From Alkalilacustris brevis (GTDB taxonomy: Bacteria > Pseudomonadota > Alphaproteobacteria > Rhodobacterales > Rhodobacteraceae): a DNA stretch of 49,964 nucleotides. Below are positions 41,274 to 49,218 of this stretch, piece after piece. Location of the stretch: positions 1 through 49,964 of the forward strand of contig NZ_QNVJ01000015.1 of the NCBI RefSeq assembly GCF_003350345.1, written 5' to 3'. A program made the position numbers and the translations under genes. Each line of letters starts with the position of its first letter. Position 1 is the stretch's first letter. Below the pieces are notes generated by a model. It saw nothing but the letters and a program-made list of their open reading frames with translations, did not search any database and was not told the origin of the DNA.

Positions 41274-41819
41274 TCAAAGATTGCGATACATCACCAGGGC
41301 ATCGATATAGCCCTGCGTGGGGTGGCGGAAGGCGCCCGGCAGGCGACCAACCACAGCGAAGCCGTGGCTTTGCCAGATGGCGATGGCACGGGTGTTGGTC
41401 TCGACAACGAAATTGAACTGCATGGCGCGAAAGCCCATGGCGCGCGCGGTGTCCAGGGCATGGTTCAGCATCGCGCGTGCAATGCCCCGCCCGCGCGCCT
41501 GTGGCGCGGTGACGAAGCCGCAATTGCAGACATGGGCGCCGCCGCCCTGCTGATTGGGGCAGATGTAATAGCTGCCCAGCAGGGTCAGGGGGGCTGTCTG
41601 CCCCCCGGCGCCTTCGGCGCCGCCCCCCGAGGATATTTTTTCCAAGAAGAGAGGGCCTTCTGCGATGAAGGCACGGTGGTTTCCGCTGCACCAGTAGGCG
41701 AGCGCCGCATCACGGGGAATGGCCGGATCGATCGCATAGGTGTCGCCGGCGCTGAAGACTGGTTCGAGCATCTCCCACAGCGCGGGGTGATCGGCTGCGG
41801 TGACGGGGCGGATGCTCAC
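41274..41819 (-). CDS. GNAT family N-acetyltransferase carrying an in-frame repeat
   Basis: The protein has a GNAT fold: SIRPVTAADHPALWEMLEP at the start, an acetyl-CoA loop APQARGRGIARAM, and MGFRAMQFNFVVETNTRAIA then GFAVVGRLPGAFRHPTQGYIDAL. Between EGPL and LGSYYICPN about 25 residues (FLEKISSGGGAEGAGGQTAP) are encoded by a dispersed repeat, where relatives have a short loop. The start is uncertain: GTG 41819 begins at the conserved SIRP, while an ATG at 41894 gives 25 more residues. Whether the enlarged protein folds is unknown. The NYN gene follows after 10 bases. Confidence 0.75.
   Translation of the reverse strand: MSIRPVTAADHPALWEMLEPVFSAGDTYAIDPAIPRDAALAYWCSGNHRAFIAEGPLFLEKISSGGGAEGAGGQTAPLTLLGSYYICPNQQGGGAHVCNCGFVTAPQARGRGIARAMLNHALDTARAMGFRAMQFNFVVETNTRAIAIWQSHGFAVVGRLPGAFRHPTQGYIDALVMYRNL
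41588..41653 (+). repeat. Dispersed hairpin plus GAGGATATTTTTT repeat, copy 2
   Basis: Two consecutive stems, GGGGGGC-TGTCT-GCCCCCC (41588-41606) and GGCGCC-TTC-GGCGCC (41607-41621), are followed by CCCCCCGAGGATATTTTTTCC and AAGAAGA. The second half is shared with the copy at 19511-19545. I recall similar intergenic elements in many Rhodobacterales genomes. Unusually, this copy lies inside the acetyltransferase frame, in sense on the opposite strand. Confidence 0.75.
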
Positions 41820-42029
41820 GGATTCAATGGTTGAAATCTTGCCCCTCCATGGCCCTAGGCCAACGATAGCTGATGGCACAGCCCCCTTATACAACCAAGC
41901 CCTTGCAGGAAACCACCATGTGAAGGCAAATGATTGTGCCCAGCCTCATGGTGCATGGATAGTATCGGAATACACAATGACGAGCCGGCAAATGCGCGGC
42001 TGATTCGTCCCTTTGGAACCGCCGCAAAC

Positions 42030-42060
42030 ACCGCCGCCATTGCCCTGCAATGGCGGCGGT
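42030..42060. terminator. Strong hairpin upstream of the DksA-type gene
   Basis: ACCGCCGCCATTG and CAATGGCGGCGGT form a perfect 13-bp stem around CCCTG, in the 321-base gap between the acetyltransferase start and the DksA-type start. No long T-tract follows. It may end a small non-coding RNA encoded in the gap or lie in the leader of the DksA-type gene. The rest of the gap contains nothing I recognise. Confidence 0.5.
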
Positions 42061-42140
42061 TGCGTTTGCGCGAGAAGGTTCGCGCCAGCATCGGTGGCCC
42101 TGCCCTTGCGGGGCGGCGGGTTTCATGCTCCGTTGCGAGC

Positions 42141-42488
42141 ATGAGCGATCCGGATATCGAGGAGCTGCGCGCCCGCTATCTGCCCCGCCTGCAGGCCGAG
42201 GCCGAAGCACTGCGCCAGGCCTCGGGCGAGACGGCCGCCAACCGCCGGCCTGTCGAACTGGATCAGCAAAGCGTGGGGCGGCTGAGCCGGATGGATGCCA
42301 TGCAGCAACAGGCCATGGCCGCCGCGCAGGAAGCGCGCCGAAGCGGCCGGCAGCGGGCGATCGCGGCAGCCCTGAAGCGGCTGGAGGAGGATGACTTCGG
42401 CTGGTGCGAGGATTGCGGCACGTTTATCGGCTTCAAACGCCTCGATCTGGACCCCACGCTGATGCGCTGCGTCTCCTGTGCAAGCTGA
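42141..42488 (+). CDS. DksA/TraR family C4 zinc-finger protein
   Basis: The 115-residue protein has a helical N-terminal region and a C-terminal zinc finger WCEDCGTFIGFKRLDLDP then MRCVSCA (C-x2-C...C-x2-C). This is the short DksA-like class, which can bind the RNA polymerase secondary channel. The acidic coiled-coil tip of full DksA (DxxDxA) is replaced by RMDAMQQQAMAA, so its mode of action may differ. ATG 42141 (MSDPDIEELR) is preferred over the long open frame from 41934. Confidence 0.85.
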   Translation: MSDPDIEELRARYLPRLQAEAEALRQASGETAANRRPVELDQQSVGRLSRMDAMQQQAMAAAQEARRSGRQRAIAAALKRLEEDDFGWCEDCGTFIGFKRLDLDPTLMRCVSCAS

Positions 42489-42535
42489 GCCCGCGCACGG
42501 AGCAAGCGGGCGGCAAACGGCGAGGCGGCACGCAA

Positions 42536-43354
42536 TTAGCGGCGCGCGGGCGCGGGCAGGTGGCGAAACACCCCCCAGGCCGACCAGATCAGGATCAGCC
42601 CCAACCCGATCTTGAGCGCCTGCGACGGCACCGCCCCGAGCGCCAGCGCTCCGAGAATCGCGCCGCAGATGGAACCTGCGGCAAGCGGCAGGATGGTGCC
42701 ACGCCACTGCGCTTTCTGACGCAGCACCGCGCCGGCCCCGAAATGGCGTGACAGCCCCACCGCGATGGTCGGTAGCCCCACCAGGATCGCCAAGGAGCCC
42801 GCCAGCTTCACATCCACGCCGAACAACAGGATGAAAGCGGGGATGATCAACTCGCCACCCGCCACGCCGAGGAGTGACGAAACAAGCCCGATCACCACGC
42901 CGCAGGCCGCCGCGGCAAGGAGGGTGGCGGCCAGCCCCTCACCCGCCAGCCGCTGTGGTTGGGTCGCGAACAGCCCTTCGGCAATCAGCACGAGGCCGAG
43001 CACGACCAGCAGGATCAGGATCAGCCGCCCCAAAGCCCGGTCGGGCACCCGGTGCAGCCAGCCCGCACCCAGCCATGCCGCCGACATCGAACCTGCCAGC
43101 ATCGCCAGCACGGCCGGCATGTGGGGCAGGATTTCGGCCACGGGAACGGTGGCGGTGCGGAAAGGCAGGGCCGCGGTCAGCACCACGAAGCTTGCCACCA
43201 GGTTCACCACGATTGCCTCGCGCATGGAAAAGCGGAGCACCCCCACCAGCGCAGGCAGGCGGAATTCGGCACCGCCCAGACCGATCAGCCCGCCTGCCGT
43301 GCCAACGACCGCGCCGATGCCGAAGGAAAGGCCGGGGCGCGCCGGGCGGGTCAT
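42536..43354 (-). CDS. TSUP/TauE family permease downstream of modC
   Basis: The 272-residue membrane protein has about eight hydrophobic segments and the family glycine motifs (VVGTAGGLIGLGGAEFRLPA near 16-35 and SLLGVAGGELIIPAFILLFG in the second half). TSUP proteins move sulfur oxyanions or other small anions. The ATG at 43354 overlaps the modC stop (ATGA), so it is translated with the molybdate importer. An anion-related function such as sulfite or sulfate export is plausible but not shown. Confidence 0.88.
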   Translation of the reverse strand: MTRPARPGLSFGIGAVVGTAGGLIGLGGAEFRLPALVGVLRFSMREAIVVNLVASFVVLTAALPFRTATVPVAEILPHMPAVLAMLAGSMSAAWLGAGWLHRVPDRALGRLILILLVVLGLVLIAEGLFATQPQRLAGEGLAATLLAAAACGVVIGLVSSLLGVAGGELIIPAFILLFGVDVKLAGSLAILVGLPTIAVGLSRHFGAGAVLRQKAQWRGTILPLAAGSICGAILGALALGAVPSQALKIGLGLILIWSAWGVFRHLPAPARR

Positions 43355-44451
43355 TCCGCCTGCCACTGGCCGGCGGGCGCCTGCGCCACATGATCGCGTG
43401 CCACCGACATGGTCTTGAGAATCGCGTGAACCGGATCGCCGGGGGCAAGGGCCATCTGTTCGACGGCACGGCGGGTGATCCGGGCAAGAATCTCGTGCCC
43501 GCCAACCGCCACATGCACGGTAACGGCCGGCCCCTTGCCAGGGACGATCCGCATCACGGTTCCGGCAAGAATGTTCTGCGCCGAAAGCCCTTCGGGGCGG
43601 GCACGCGACAGGATCACCTCATGCGCCATGATCCGCACGCGCACGCCCGCACCGGGGCGGCCCGCGACCGCCGGCAGATAGAGCGGCCCGGCCGCGGTCT
43701 CCAGCCTGGTCAACCCGTCGGCATCATGCCCGGCGATGGTGGCGGGCAGCATCACCGCCACCTCGCGGATACCCATGGCGCGCAGGGCCTGCGCGTCGGA
43801 CATGACCTCGGCAGTGGTGCCTTCGCGCAGGATGCGGCCCTTTTCTATCACCGCCATCCGGTCGGCCAGAAGCTGCGCCTCGTTCACATCATGCGTGACC
43901 AGCACCACGGGCATGTTCAGATGCGCGCGCAGGGCGATGACCTCGCTGTAAAGCCGCTCGCGCGTGCCGCGATCAACGGCTGAGAAAGGTTCATCGAGCA
44001 GCAGCGCGCGCGGGCGGCGGGCCAGCGCACGGGCCAGTGCCACGCGCTGCTGCTGCCCACCCGAAAGCTGCGCGGGCCTGCGCGCCGCCAGCCCGTGCAG
44101 ATTGACCAGATCGAGAATGCGCCCAGCCTCGGCCGGGTCGGGAGCATCCATCGCCGCCATGACATTCTGCGCCGCCGTCATGTGCGGAAACAGCGCGTAG
44201 CTCTGGAATACCACGCCCAGACGGCGGCGGTGCGGCGGCAGGTTGACCCCCGCGGCGGTGTCGAGCCAGGCCTGCCCGTCCACGCTTACCCTTGCGACTT
44301 CGGGTCGCCACAGCCCGGCGATCGTGCGCAGAAGCGTCGTCTTGCCCGAACCCGAATGCCCGACCAGCGCCAGCAACTCGCCGGACGCGACGCGGAATAC
44401 CGCGTCAAGCGGGATGGGCGCAGCTGCCTGTGCCATGACCTCAAGCGCCAT
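43351..44451 (-). CDS. modC: Molybdate ABC transporter ATP-binding protein
   Basis: The 366-residue ATPase has Walker A GHSGSGKTTL (31-40), the signature LSGGQQQRVALARALA near 135-150, Walker B ALLLDEPFSAVD, and a C-terminal mop-like (TOBE) domain with LSAQNILAGTVMRIVPGKGP, which binds oxyanions in ModC. It energises ModB. It starts one base inside the modB stop (shared base at 44451). The TSUP gene overlaps its stop. Confidence 0.93.
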   Translation of the reverse strand: MALEVMAQAAAPIPLDAVFRVASGELLALVGHSGSGKTTLLRTIAGLWRPEVARVSVDGQAWLDTAAGVNLPPHRRRLGVVFQSYALFPHMTAAQNVMAAMDAPDPAEAGRILDLVNLHGLAARRPAQLSGGQQQRVALARALARRPRALLLDEPFSAVDRGTRERLYSEVIALRAHLNMPVVLVTHDVNEAQLLADRMAVIEKGRILREGTTAEVMSDAQALRAMGIREVAVMLPATIAGHDADGLTRLETAAGPLYLPAVAGRPGAGVRVRIMAHEVILSRARPEGLSAQNILAGTVMRIVPGKGPAVTVHVAVGGHEILARITRRAVEQMALAPGDPVHAILKTMSVARDHVAQAPAGQWQAE

Positions 44452-45119
44452 CAGGACAGCCTCCGCCCCAGGCGCGAGGACAGCCAGAAGGTCAGCGCGA
44501 TGGTGAACAGCGAAATGCCGACCAGCACCAGGGACATGACCGCCGCCGAACGGTCATCGAAGGCCTGCACCCTGTCATAGATGGCAATGGCGATGGTCCT
44601 TGTTTCACCAGGGATCGAGCCGCCAACCATCAGCACGATGCCGAATTCGCCCAGCGTATGCGCGAAGGTCAGCACCATTGCCGTCACCACGCCAGGCCAG
44701 GCCAGCGGCAGCTCCACCTTCCACAGGCTGCGCCAGGGCGACAGGCCGCAGCAGGCGGCCGCCTCGCGCAGTTCTGTGGCGACGGCCTCGAACCCCCGCT
44801 GCGCAGGCTGGATCGCAAAGGGCAGGTTGAAGATGATCGAAGCCACCACCAGCCCCTGAAAGCTGAACACAAGCTGACTGCCGAAGACCTCCTGCCACCA
44901 TTGCCCGATGGGCGAGCCGCGCCCGAAAGCCACCAGCAGATAAAAGCCGAAGACCGTGGGCGGCAGCACCAGCGGCAACATCACCAGCGCCTCGACCACG
45001 CCCTTGCCGCGAAACTGCCGATAAGCCAGATACCGCCCCGCCAGCACCGAAACCGGCAGCAGGATCACCACCGTCCATCCGGCAAGGCGCAGCGAGAGGA
45101 AAAGCGCGGTCCAGTCCAT
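44451..45119 (-). CDS. modB: Molybdate ABC transporter permease
   Basis: The 222-residue inner-membrane protein has about five hydrophobic segments and the coupling EAA-like loop ELREAAACCGLSPWRSLWKV followed by LPLAWPGVVTAM, as in ModB. It begins three bases after the modA stop and overlaps modC. The N-terminal MDWTALFLSLRLAGWTVVIL is typical of the family. Confidence 0.93.
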   Translation of the reverse strand: MDWTALFLSLRLAGWTVVILLPVSVLAGRYLAYRQFRGKGVVEALVMLPLVLPPTVFGFYLLVAFGRGSPIGQWWQEVFGSQLVFSFQGLVVASIIFNLPFAIQPAQRGFEAVATELREAAACCGLSPWRSLWKVELPLAWPGVVTAMVLTFAHTLGEFGIVLMVGGSIPGETRTIAIAIYDRVQAFDDRSAAVMSLVLVGISLFTIALTFWLSSRLGRRLS

Positions 45120-45122
45120 GGC

Positions 45123-45911
45123 TCAGCCGCCAGGGAGCGCGAAGCCGTATCGCTCCATGATCGCGCGGGCCTCGGGCTCCATCAAATAGGCGTAGAAGGC
45201 CTCGGCGACCTCGCCCGCGCCGTCCAGAAGCGCCATGCGCTGGCGCAGTGGTTCGTGCCAGTCCTCCGGGACCAGTTCATAGGTGCCGCGGGGCCCGACC
45301 TCCGGCGCGAGGGCCAACGAATAGGCGATGATGCCCCCTTCGGCGTTGCCCGACAGCGCGAACTGCGCCGCCTGACTGACATTCTCGCCCAGCACCAGAA
45401 AAGGCTGCAGATCGTCCCACAGGTCGCGGGATTGCAGCACCTCGCGCGCGCGCATCCCGTAGGGCGCATGTTCGGGGTTGGCGATGGCGAAGCGACTGAT
45501 CCGGCCCGCCGCCAGCATCTCGGCCAGGTTGTTCAACTCGGCGTCGGGAACGAGGCTGGCGCCGTGCGGCGCCATAATCACCACCCGGCCCACGGCATAG
45601 AGGTCGCCTTCGTCGCGGGTGAAGCCATCAGCGTGCAGGTCGGCGATGAACTTCTCGTCAGCAGCCATGAATATCTCGAACGGGGCGCCTTCGCGAATCT
45701 GGCGGGCGAAATTTCCGGTCGAGCCGAGCGAAAGCCGCACCTGCATTCCGGTCTGCACGGTGAAGGCGGAGGCGATTTCGGCAATCGCGAACTGCAGGTC
45801 CGAAGCGGCCGCGACAACCGGCGCGCGATCCTGCGCCTTCAGCGGCGACACGGTCAGCGCGAACACAGCCAGAAACGAAAGGCACACACGGCGGAAAACG
45901 GAAAATGGCAT
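45123..45911 (-). CDS. modA: Molybdate-binding periplasmic protein
   Basis: The 262-residue protein has a signal peptide (FRRVCLSFLAVFALTVSPLK, cut near AQD at about 27) and ModA motifs: VAAASDLQFAIAEIASAF, FSLGSTGN-like LSLGSTGNFARQI, FEIFMAADEKFIADL, and FAIANPEHAPYGMRAREVL. It binds molybdate or tungstate in the periplasm. The ATG at 45911 is used; a GTG at 45917 adds two residues. A palindrome resembling a Mo-box lies 16 bases upstream. Confidence 0.93.
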   Translation of the reverse strand: MPFSVFRRVCLSFLAVFALTVSPLKAQDRAPVVAAASDLQFAIAEIASAFTVQTGMQVRLSLGSTGNFARQIREGAPFEIFMAADEKFIADLHADGFTRDEGDLYAVGRVVIMAPHGASLVPDAELNNLAEMLAAGRISRFAIANPEHAPYGMRAREVLQSRDLWDDLQPFLVLGENVSQAAQFALSGNAEGGIIAYSLALAPEVGPRGTYELVPEDWHEPLRQRMALLDGAGEVAEAFYAYLMEPEARAIMERYGFALPGG

Positions 45912-45926
45912 CGGCACTCCGGCTCA

Positions 45927-45948
45927 GATATGTCTCGCAGAACATATC
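45927..45948. promoter_or_regulatory. Candidate Mo-box (ModE operator) upstream of modA
   Basis: GATATGT-CTCGCAGA-ACATATC is a perfect 7-bp inverted repeat with an 8-base spacer, between the modE-type stop and the modA ATG. It resembles the CGATATA/TATATCG-rich palindromes bound by ModE-type regulators in Rhodobacter. Molybdate-bound repressor would block modABC transcription here. The spacing is not the classical one. Confidence 0.5.
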
Positions 45949-45975
45949 GCAGGAAGTTCGCCGCCGGAGCAAGCG

Positions 45976-46347
45976 TTATTTTCCTGGGGGAATATCCGAA
46001 AGGAGTCCACGCAGCGCCTCGAGCTGCGCATCGCCGGCCTTTGCGGCCTGCTCTTCGAAGGCGCGGTAAAGGCGCAATACCTCGCGCCCGGCCTCGGTCA
46101 GGGTGGCGCCGCCGCCGCGCGGGCCGCCGCGCGTGCTTTCCACCAGCGGCGCGCGAAACATGGCGTTCAGCGTTTCGATCAGCATCCAGGCGCGCTTGTA
46201 GCTCATCCCCATCTCGCGTCCGGCCGCAGCGATCGAGCCGGTCCGGTCGATCCACTCCAGCAACTCGGCCTTGCCGGGGCCGACCATGCCGTGACTGTCA
46301 AAGACGATGCGAACACGCAGGCGGGCGCGGGGAGGTTGCTGTGTCAT
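45976..46347 (-). CDS. ModE-type winged-helix molybdenum regulator (DNA-binding domain only)
   Basis: The 123-residue protein has the LysR-like winged helix of ModE: LLEWIDRTGSIAAAGREMGM then SYKRAWMLIETLNAMF near 30-65, and RGGPRGGGATLTEAGREVL. It lacks the C-terminal molybdate-binding mop domains of E. coli ModE (about 262 residues). Such short forms occur in alphaproteobacteria. How it senses molybdate without that domain is unclear; a partner may supply sensing. It lies 64 bases upstream of modA on the same strand. Confidence 0.87.
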   Translation of the reverse strand: MTQQPPRARLRVRIVFDSHGMVGPGKAELLEWIDRTGSIAAAGREMGMSYKRAWMLIETLNAMFRAPLVESTRGGPRGGGATLTEAGREVLRLYRAFEEQAAKAGDAQLEALRGLLSDIPPGK

Positions 46348-46728
46348 GCCGGTGTTTTCTCCTGCCCGGCGAAGTTACGCAAGAGAATTGGCAAACCGGC
46401 CGCGCAGCTGCCCTGACCTGCGGGAATCGCCGCAGAAAGGCGAAGTCGCCCCGATCGGGCTGCAATACACCGGCAGTCCTGCTGGACAGCCGCGCCGATT
46501 GGTGCGACCTAGATGCCGTCTGATGGCGCAGATGCGCATCACCCCCGGAAGTAACATCGTGAACCGGAAGAAACCTATGGATTGCCTGTCACCCTTGAAC
46601 GGTTATCACCTCTGCGCGCCCGCAATCGGCTCCCGAGATTCATGTCACAGCCTGCCTTCTGCGCCGTTCGCGGCAGCGATGCCCTGCGCGGGTCTTGCGG
46701 AACAGTCCGCCTGCGGGGGGACCGCGCA
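46348..46728. other. Intergenic region modE - hydroxyacid oxidase, nothing assigned
   Basis: This 381-base divergent region should hold promoters for both genes. The only structure noticed is a 10-base palindrome GATGCGCATC at 46531-46540 within a longer imperfect dyad (TGATGGCGCA / TGCGCATCA). No coding frame here looks real. Confidence 0.4.
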
Positions 46729-48015
46729 ATGAGCCAGCTTCCCGCCCGCATCTCGACCGCCGATCATCGCCCTGCCCGCGCGGTGCGGCGCATGGAGCGT
46801 ATGCTGTCGCTGAGCGATTTCGAACGCGCCGCCGCGCGGCATCTGCCGCTGGCGATATATGGCTATCTGGCCAGCGTGGCGGAAACCGGCGCCTCGTTCG
46901 ACGCGAATTTCAACGCCTACCAGTCGTGGCATTTCGTGCCCCGTTCGCTGGTGGGGGTGCGCGAGCGCAACATCGCGACCAGCATCATGGGTCAGCAATG
47001 GAAGGCGCCCTTCGGTATCGCGCCGATGGGGCTTGCGGCGCTGATGGGCTATCAGGGCGACGCGGTGCTGGCCGCTGCGGCGCGCGATGCGGGCATTCCC
47101 TTCGTGCTCAGCGGCTCGTCGCTCACCCCGCTTGAAGCGATCCGCGAGGTCAACCCGGACGCCTGGTTCCAGGCCTATGTGCCCGGCGAGCATGAGCGGA
47201 TCGACGCGCTGCTCGACCGGGTAGCGGCGGCAGGCTTCGGCACGCTTGTCGTCACCATCGACGTGGTGATCGCCGGCAACCGCGAAAACAACACCCGCAA
47301 CGGGTTCACCCGGCCGTTGCGGCCCACGCTGCGGCTGTTGTGGCAGGGGATGACGCATCCGCGCTGGTCGCTGGGCACGTTCATGCGCACGCTGGCGCAA
47401 GACGGGATGCCACATTTCGAGAACTCGATGGCCACGCGCGGCGCGCCGATCCTGTCGCGCCATGCCGAACGCGATTTCGGCAAACGCGACCACCTGAACT
47501 GGGATCACATCCGCCATATCCGCGACCGCTGGAAGGGCAAGCTGGTGATCAAGGGGCTGCTCGCGCCCGAAGATGCCGTGACCGCGCAAGAGATCGGCGC
47601 CGAGGCCATCGTGGTTTCCAACCATGGCGGGCGCCAGCTTGACGGGGCGCTGGCGCCACTGCACGCCCTGCCCGCGATCCGCGCGGCCTGCCCGGGGCTT
47701 TGCATCGGCATCGATGGCGGGGTCAGGCGCGGCTCGGACGTGCTCAAGGCGCTGGCACTGGGGGCCGATTTCGCGCTGGTGGGACGCCCGCTGCTGGCGG
47801 CGGCCGCAGTGGGTGCGCGTGCCGGTGTCGACCGCGCCATCGCGATCCTGAATGACGAAACCCGCCGAAACCTCGGGCTGCTGGGGCTGAACGGGATTCA
47901 AGAGCTTTCATCCAGATACCTGGTGCCGGCCGGCACGCCGCTGCCCGCGGCCGCTGCCACTCCGGCGCCAGAGACCAAAGCCGCGCGCACGACCGGCGCA
48001 ACGCGGCTGCAATAG
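46729..48015 (+). CDS. FMN-dependent alpha-hydroxyacid oxidase/dehydrogenase
   Basis: The 428-residue protein belongs to the lactate dehydrogenase (LldD)/glycolate oxidase family. It has the N-terminal segment LPLAIYGYLASVAETGASFD, APFGIAPMGLAALMGYQGD, the LVVTIDVVIAGNRENNTRNG loop, the active-site VVSNHGGRQLDGALAPL and GIDGGVRRGSDVLKALALGA for FMN binding. The substrate may be L-lactate, mandelate or another 2-hydroxyacid. The C-terminal 35 residues are Ala/Pro-rich. ATG 46729 (MSQLPARIS) is chosen; the longer frame from 46582 lacks homology. No electron-acceptor gene is adjacent. Confidence 0.88.
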   Translation: MSQLPARISTADHRPARAVRRMERMLSLSDFERAAARHLPLAIYGYLASVAETGASFDANFNAYQSWHFVPRSLVGVRERNIATSIMGQQWKAPFGIAPMGLAALMGYQGDAVLAAAARDAGIPFVLSGSSLTPLEAIREVNPDAWFQAYVPGEHERIDALLDRVAAAGFGTLVVTIDVVIAGNRENNTRNGFTRPLRPTLRLLWQGMTHPRWSLGTFMRTLAQDGMPHFENSMATRGAPILSRHAERDFGKRDHLNWDHIRHIRDRWKGKLVIKGLLAPEDAVTAQEIGAEAIVVSNHGGRQLDGALAPLHALPAIRAACPGLCIGIDGGVRRGSDVLKALALGADFALVGRPLLAAAAVGARAGVDRAIAILNDETRRNLGLLGLNGIQELSSRYLVPAGTPLPAAAATPAPETKAARTTGATRLQ

Positions 48016-48020
48016 CGTGC

Positions 48021-48040
48021 GAGGTCCTGATAGGGACCTC
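48021..48040 (+). promoter_or_regulatory. Intercistronic hairpin
   Basis: GAGGTCC-TGATAG-GGACCTC is a 7-bp perfect stem six bases after the oxidase stop and 24 bases before the next ATG, without a T-tract. It may attenuate or stabilise the shared transcript. Confidence 0.35.
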
Positions 48041-48063
48041 CATGATTCTTGAGGAGAACAGGC

Positions 48064-48927
48064 ATGAATATCGCTTTCATCGGTTTCGGCGAGGCCGCCC
48101 GCGCCTTCACAGACAGCCTGCTTGCAGGCAGCAGCCATAGGATCGCAGCCTTCGATATCCGTCAGGATGACGCAATGGCCGAAGCCATGGCGAACCGGGG
48201 CGTGCGCCAGGGCTCCGATCCAGCCGATGCGATCCGCGAGGCCGACTGGATCTTTTCCGCCGTCACCGCCGACCAGAGCCTGGTTGCGGCAAAATCCGTC
48301 GTCCCGCATCTGGTGCAGGGGCAGGTGTTTTTCGACATCAACTCGGTCTCGCCGGGGCGCAAGCGCGAAACCGCCGCGCTGATCGATGATCGGGGCGGGC
48401 GTTATATCGACATGGCCGTGATGGCACCGGTGCACCCCAAGGGGCACGCAACACCGGTGCTGCTGGCTGGCGGTGCCGCCGAGGCGCTGGCCGACGACCT
48501 GGCCGGGCTGGGCTTCAGGCTGGAGGTCGCAGGGGATGCACCGGGCGATGCCACGGCGATCAAGATGGTGCGCTCGGTCTTCGTGAAGGGGCTCGAGGCG
48601 ATCACCGTCGAAGCCATGCTCGCCGCACAGGCCTCGGGGGCATTCGAGAAGGTGCTTGCCTCGCTCAGCAAAAGCTATCCGGGCCTCGGCTGGCCGGAGA
48701 ATGTGAGCTACAATTTCGAACGCACCCTGCGCCACGGCAAGCGCCGCGCCGCCGAGATGCGCGAAAGCGCGGCGACGTTGAACGCGCTGGGCCTGAATGG
48801 CGACCTGCCCGCCGCCACTGCCCGCACCCAGGATGCCATGGGCGCCCTGCCGCTTGACGAACTGCCCGAGGGCGATCTGGCAGAGGCGGTCGGCAAGGTG
48901 CTGGCCGAACGGCTCAAGGCGGGCTGA
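48064..48927 (+). CDS. NAD(P)-dependent dehydrogenase with DUF1932 domain
   Basis: The 288-residue protein has an N-terminal Rossmann domain of the 6-phosphogluconate/3-hydroxyisobutyrate dehydrogenase type (MNIAFIGFGEAARAFTDSLL) and a C-terminal DUF1932 domain with KMVRSVFVKGLEAITVEAML near 165-185. The mid-region FDINSVSPGRKRETAAL matches that family. It probably oxidises or reduces a small hydroxy or imino acid. ATG 48064 follows GAGGAGAACAGGC. With the hydroxyacid oxidase upstream it may form a two-gene unit handling 2-hydroxyacids. Confidence 0.85.
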   Translation: MNIAFIGFGEAARAFTDSLLAGSSHRIAAFDIRQDDAMAEAMANRGVRQGSDPADAIREADWIFSAVTADQSLVAAKSVVPHLVQGQVFFDINSVSPGRKRETAALIDDRGGRYIDMAVMAPVHPKGHATPVLLAGGAAEALADDLAGLGFRLEVAGDAPGDATAIKMVRSVFVKGLEAITVEAMLAAQASGAFEKVLASLSKSYPGLGWPENVSYNFERTLRHGKRRAAEMRESAATLNALGLNGDLPAATARTQDAMGALPLDELPEGDLAEAVGKVLAERLKAG

Positions 48928-49138
48928 GACGCCCCACCATATCCGCCGCCAGTATCATTGCCGGTGCAGCCCGAGAGTGCTGCGCCGGCTCGGCCATGCG
49001 CAGGCGTGGAAACAGACAGGACGCGGCGCGACACCGGGGCTCGCTTTTTCCGGCAAGTGAGGCCGAAACCCGGCACCCGGGTCAGAGGCGCGATGCAGAA
49101 AGGCTTTGCACTGAAACCTTTCGCCTGCTTTATCTGGT

Positions 49139-49190
49139 GGATATGCCCCACCGGCTACCGTGACTATTGAGCACGCGCCGGGGCATATCC
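49139..49190. promoter_or_regulatory. Inverted repeat upstream of the VWA gene
   Basis: GGATATGCCCC (49139-49149) and GGGGCATATCC (49180-49190) are exact inverted 11-mers separated by 30 bases, ending 28 bases before the VWA start. They may be paired operator half-sites or a long hairpin in the leader. No regulator gene is adjacent. Confidence 0.45.
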
Positions 49191-49218
49191 GAGGGGAAGA
49201 ACCGGCAAAAAGGATTTG

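Noticed and set aside
44658-46523. 621-codon open frame on the plus strand
   Set aside because: Antisense to modB, modA and modE; low-complexity charged composition and no recognised domain.
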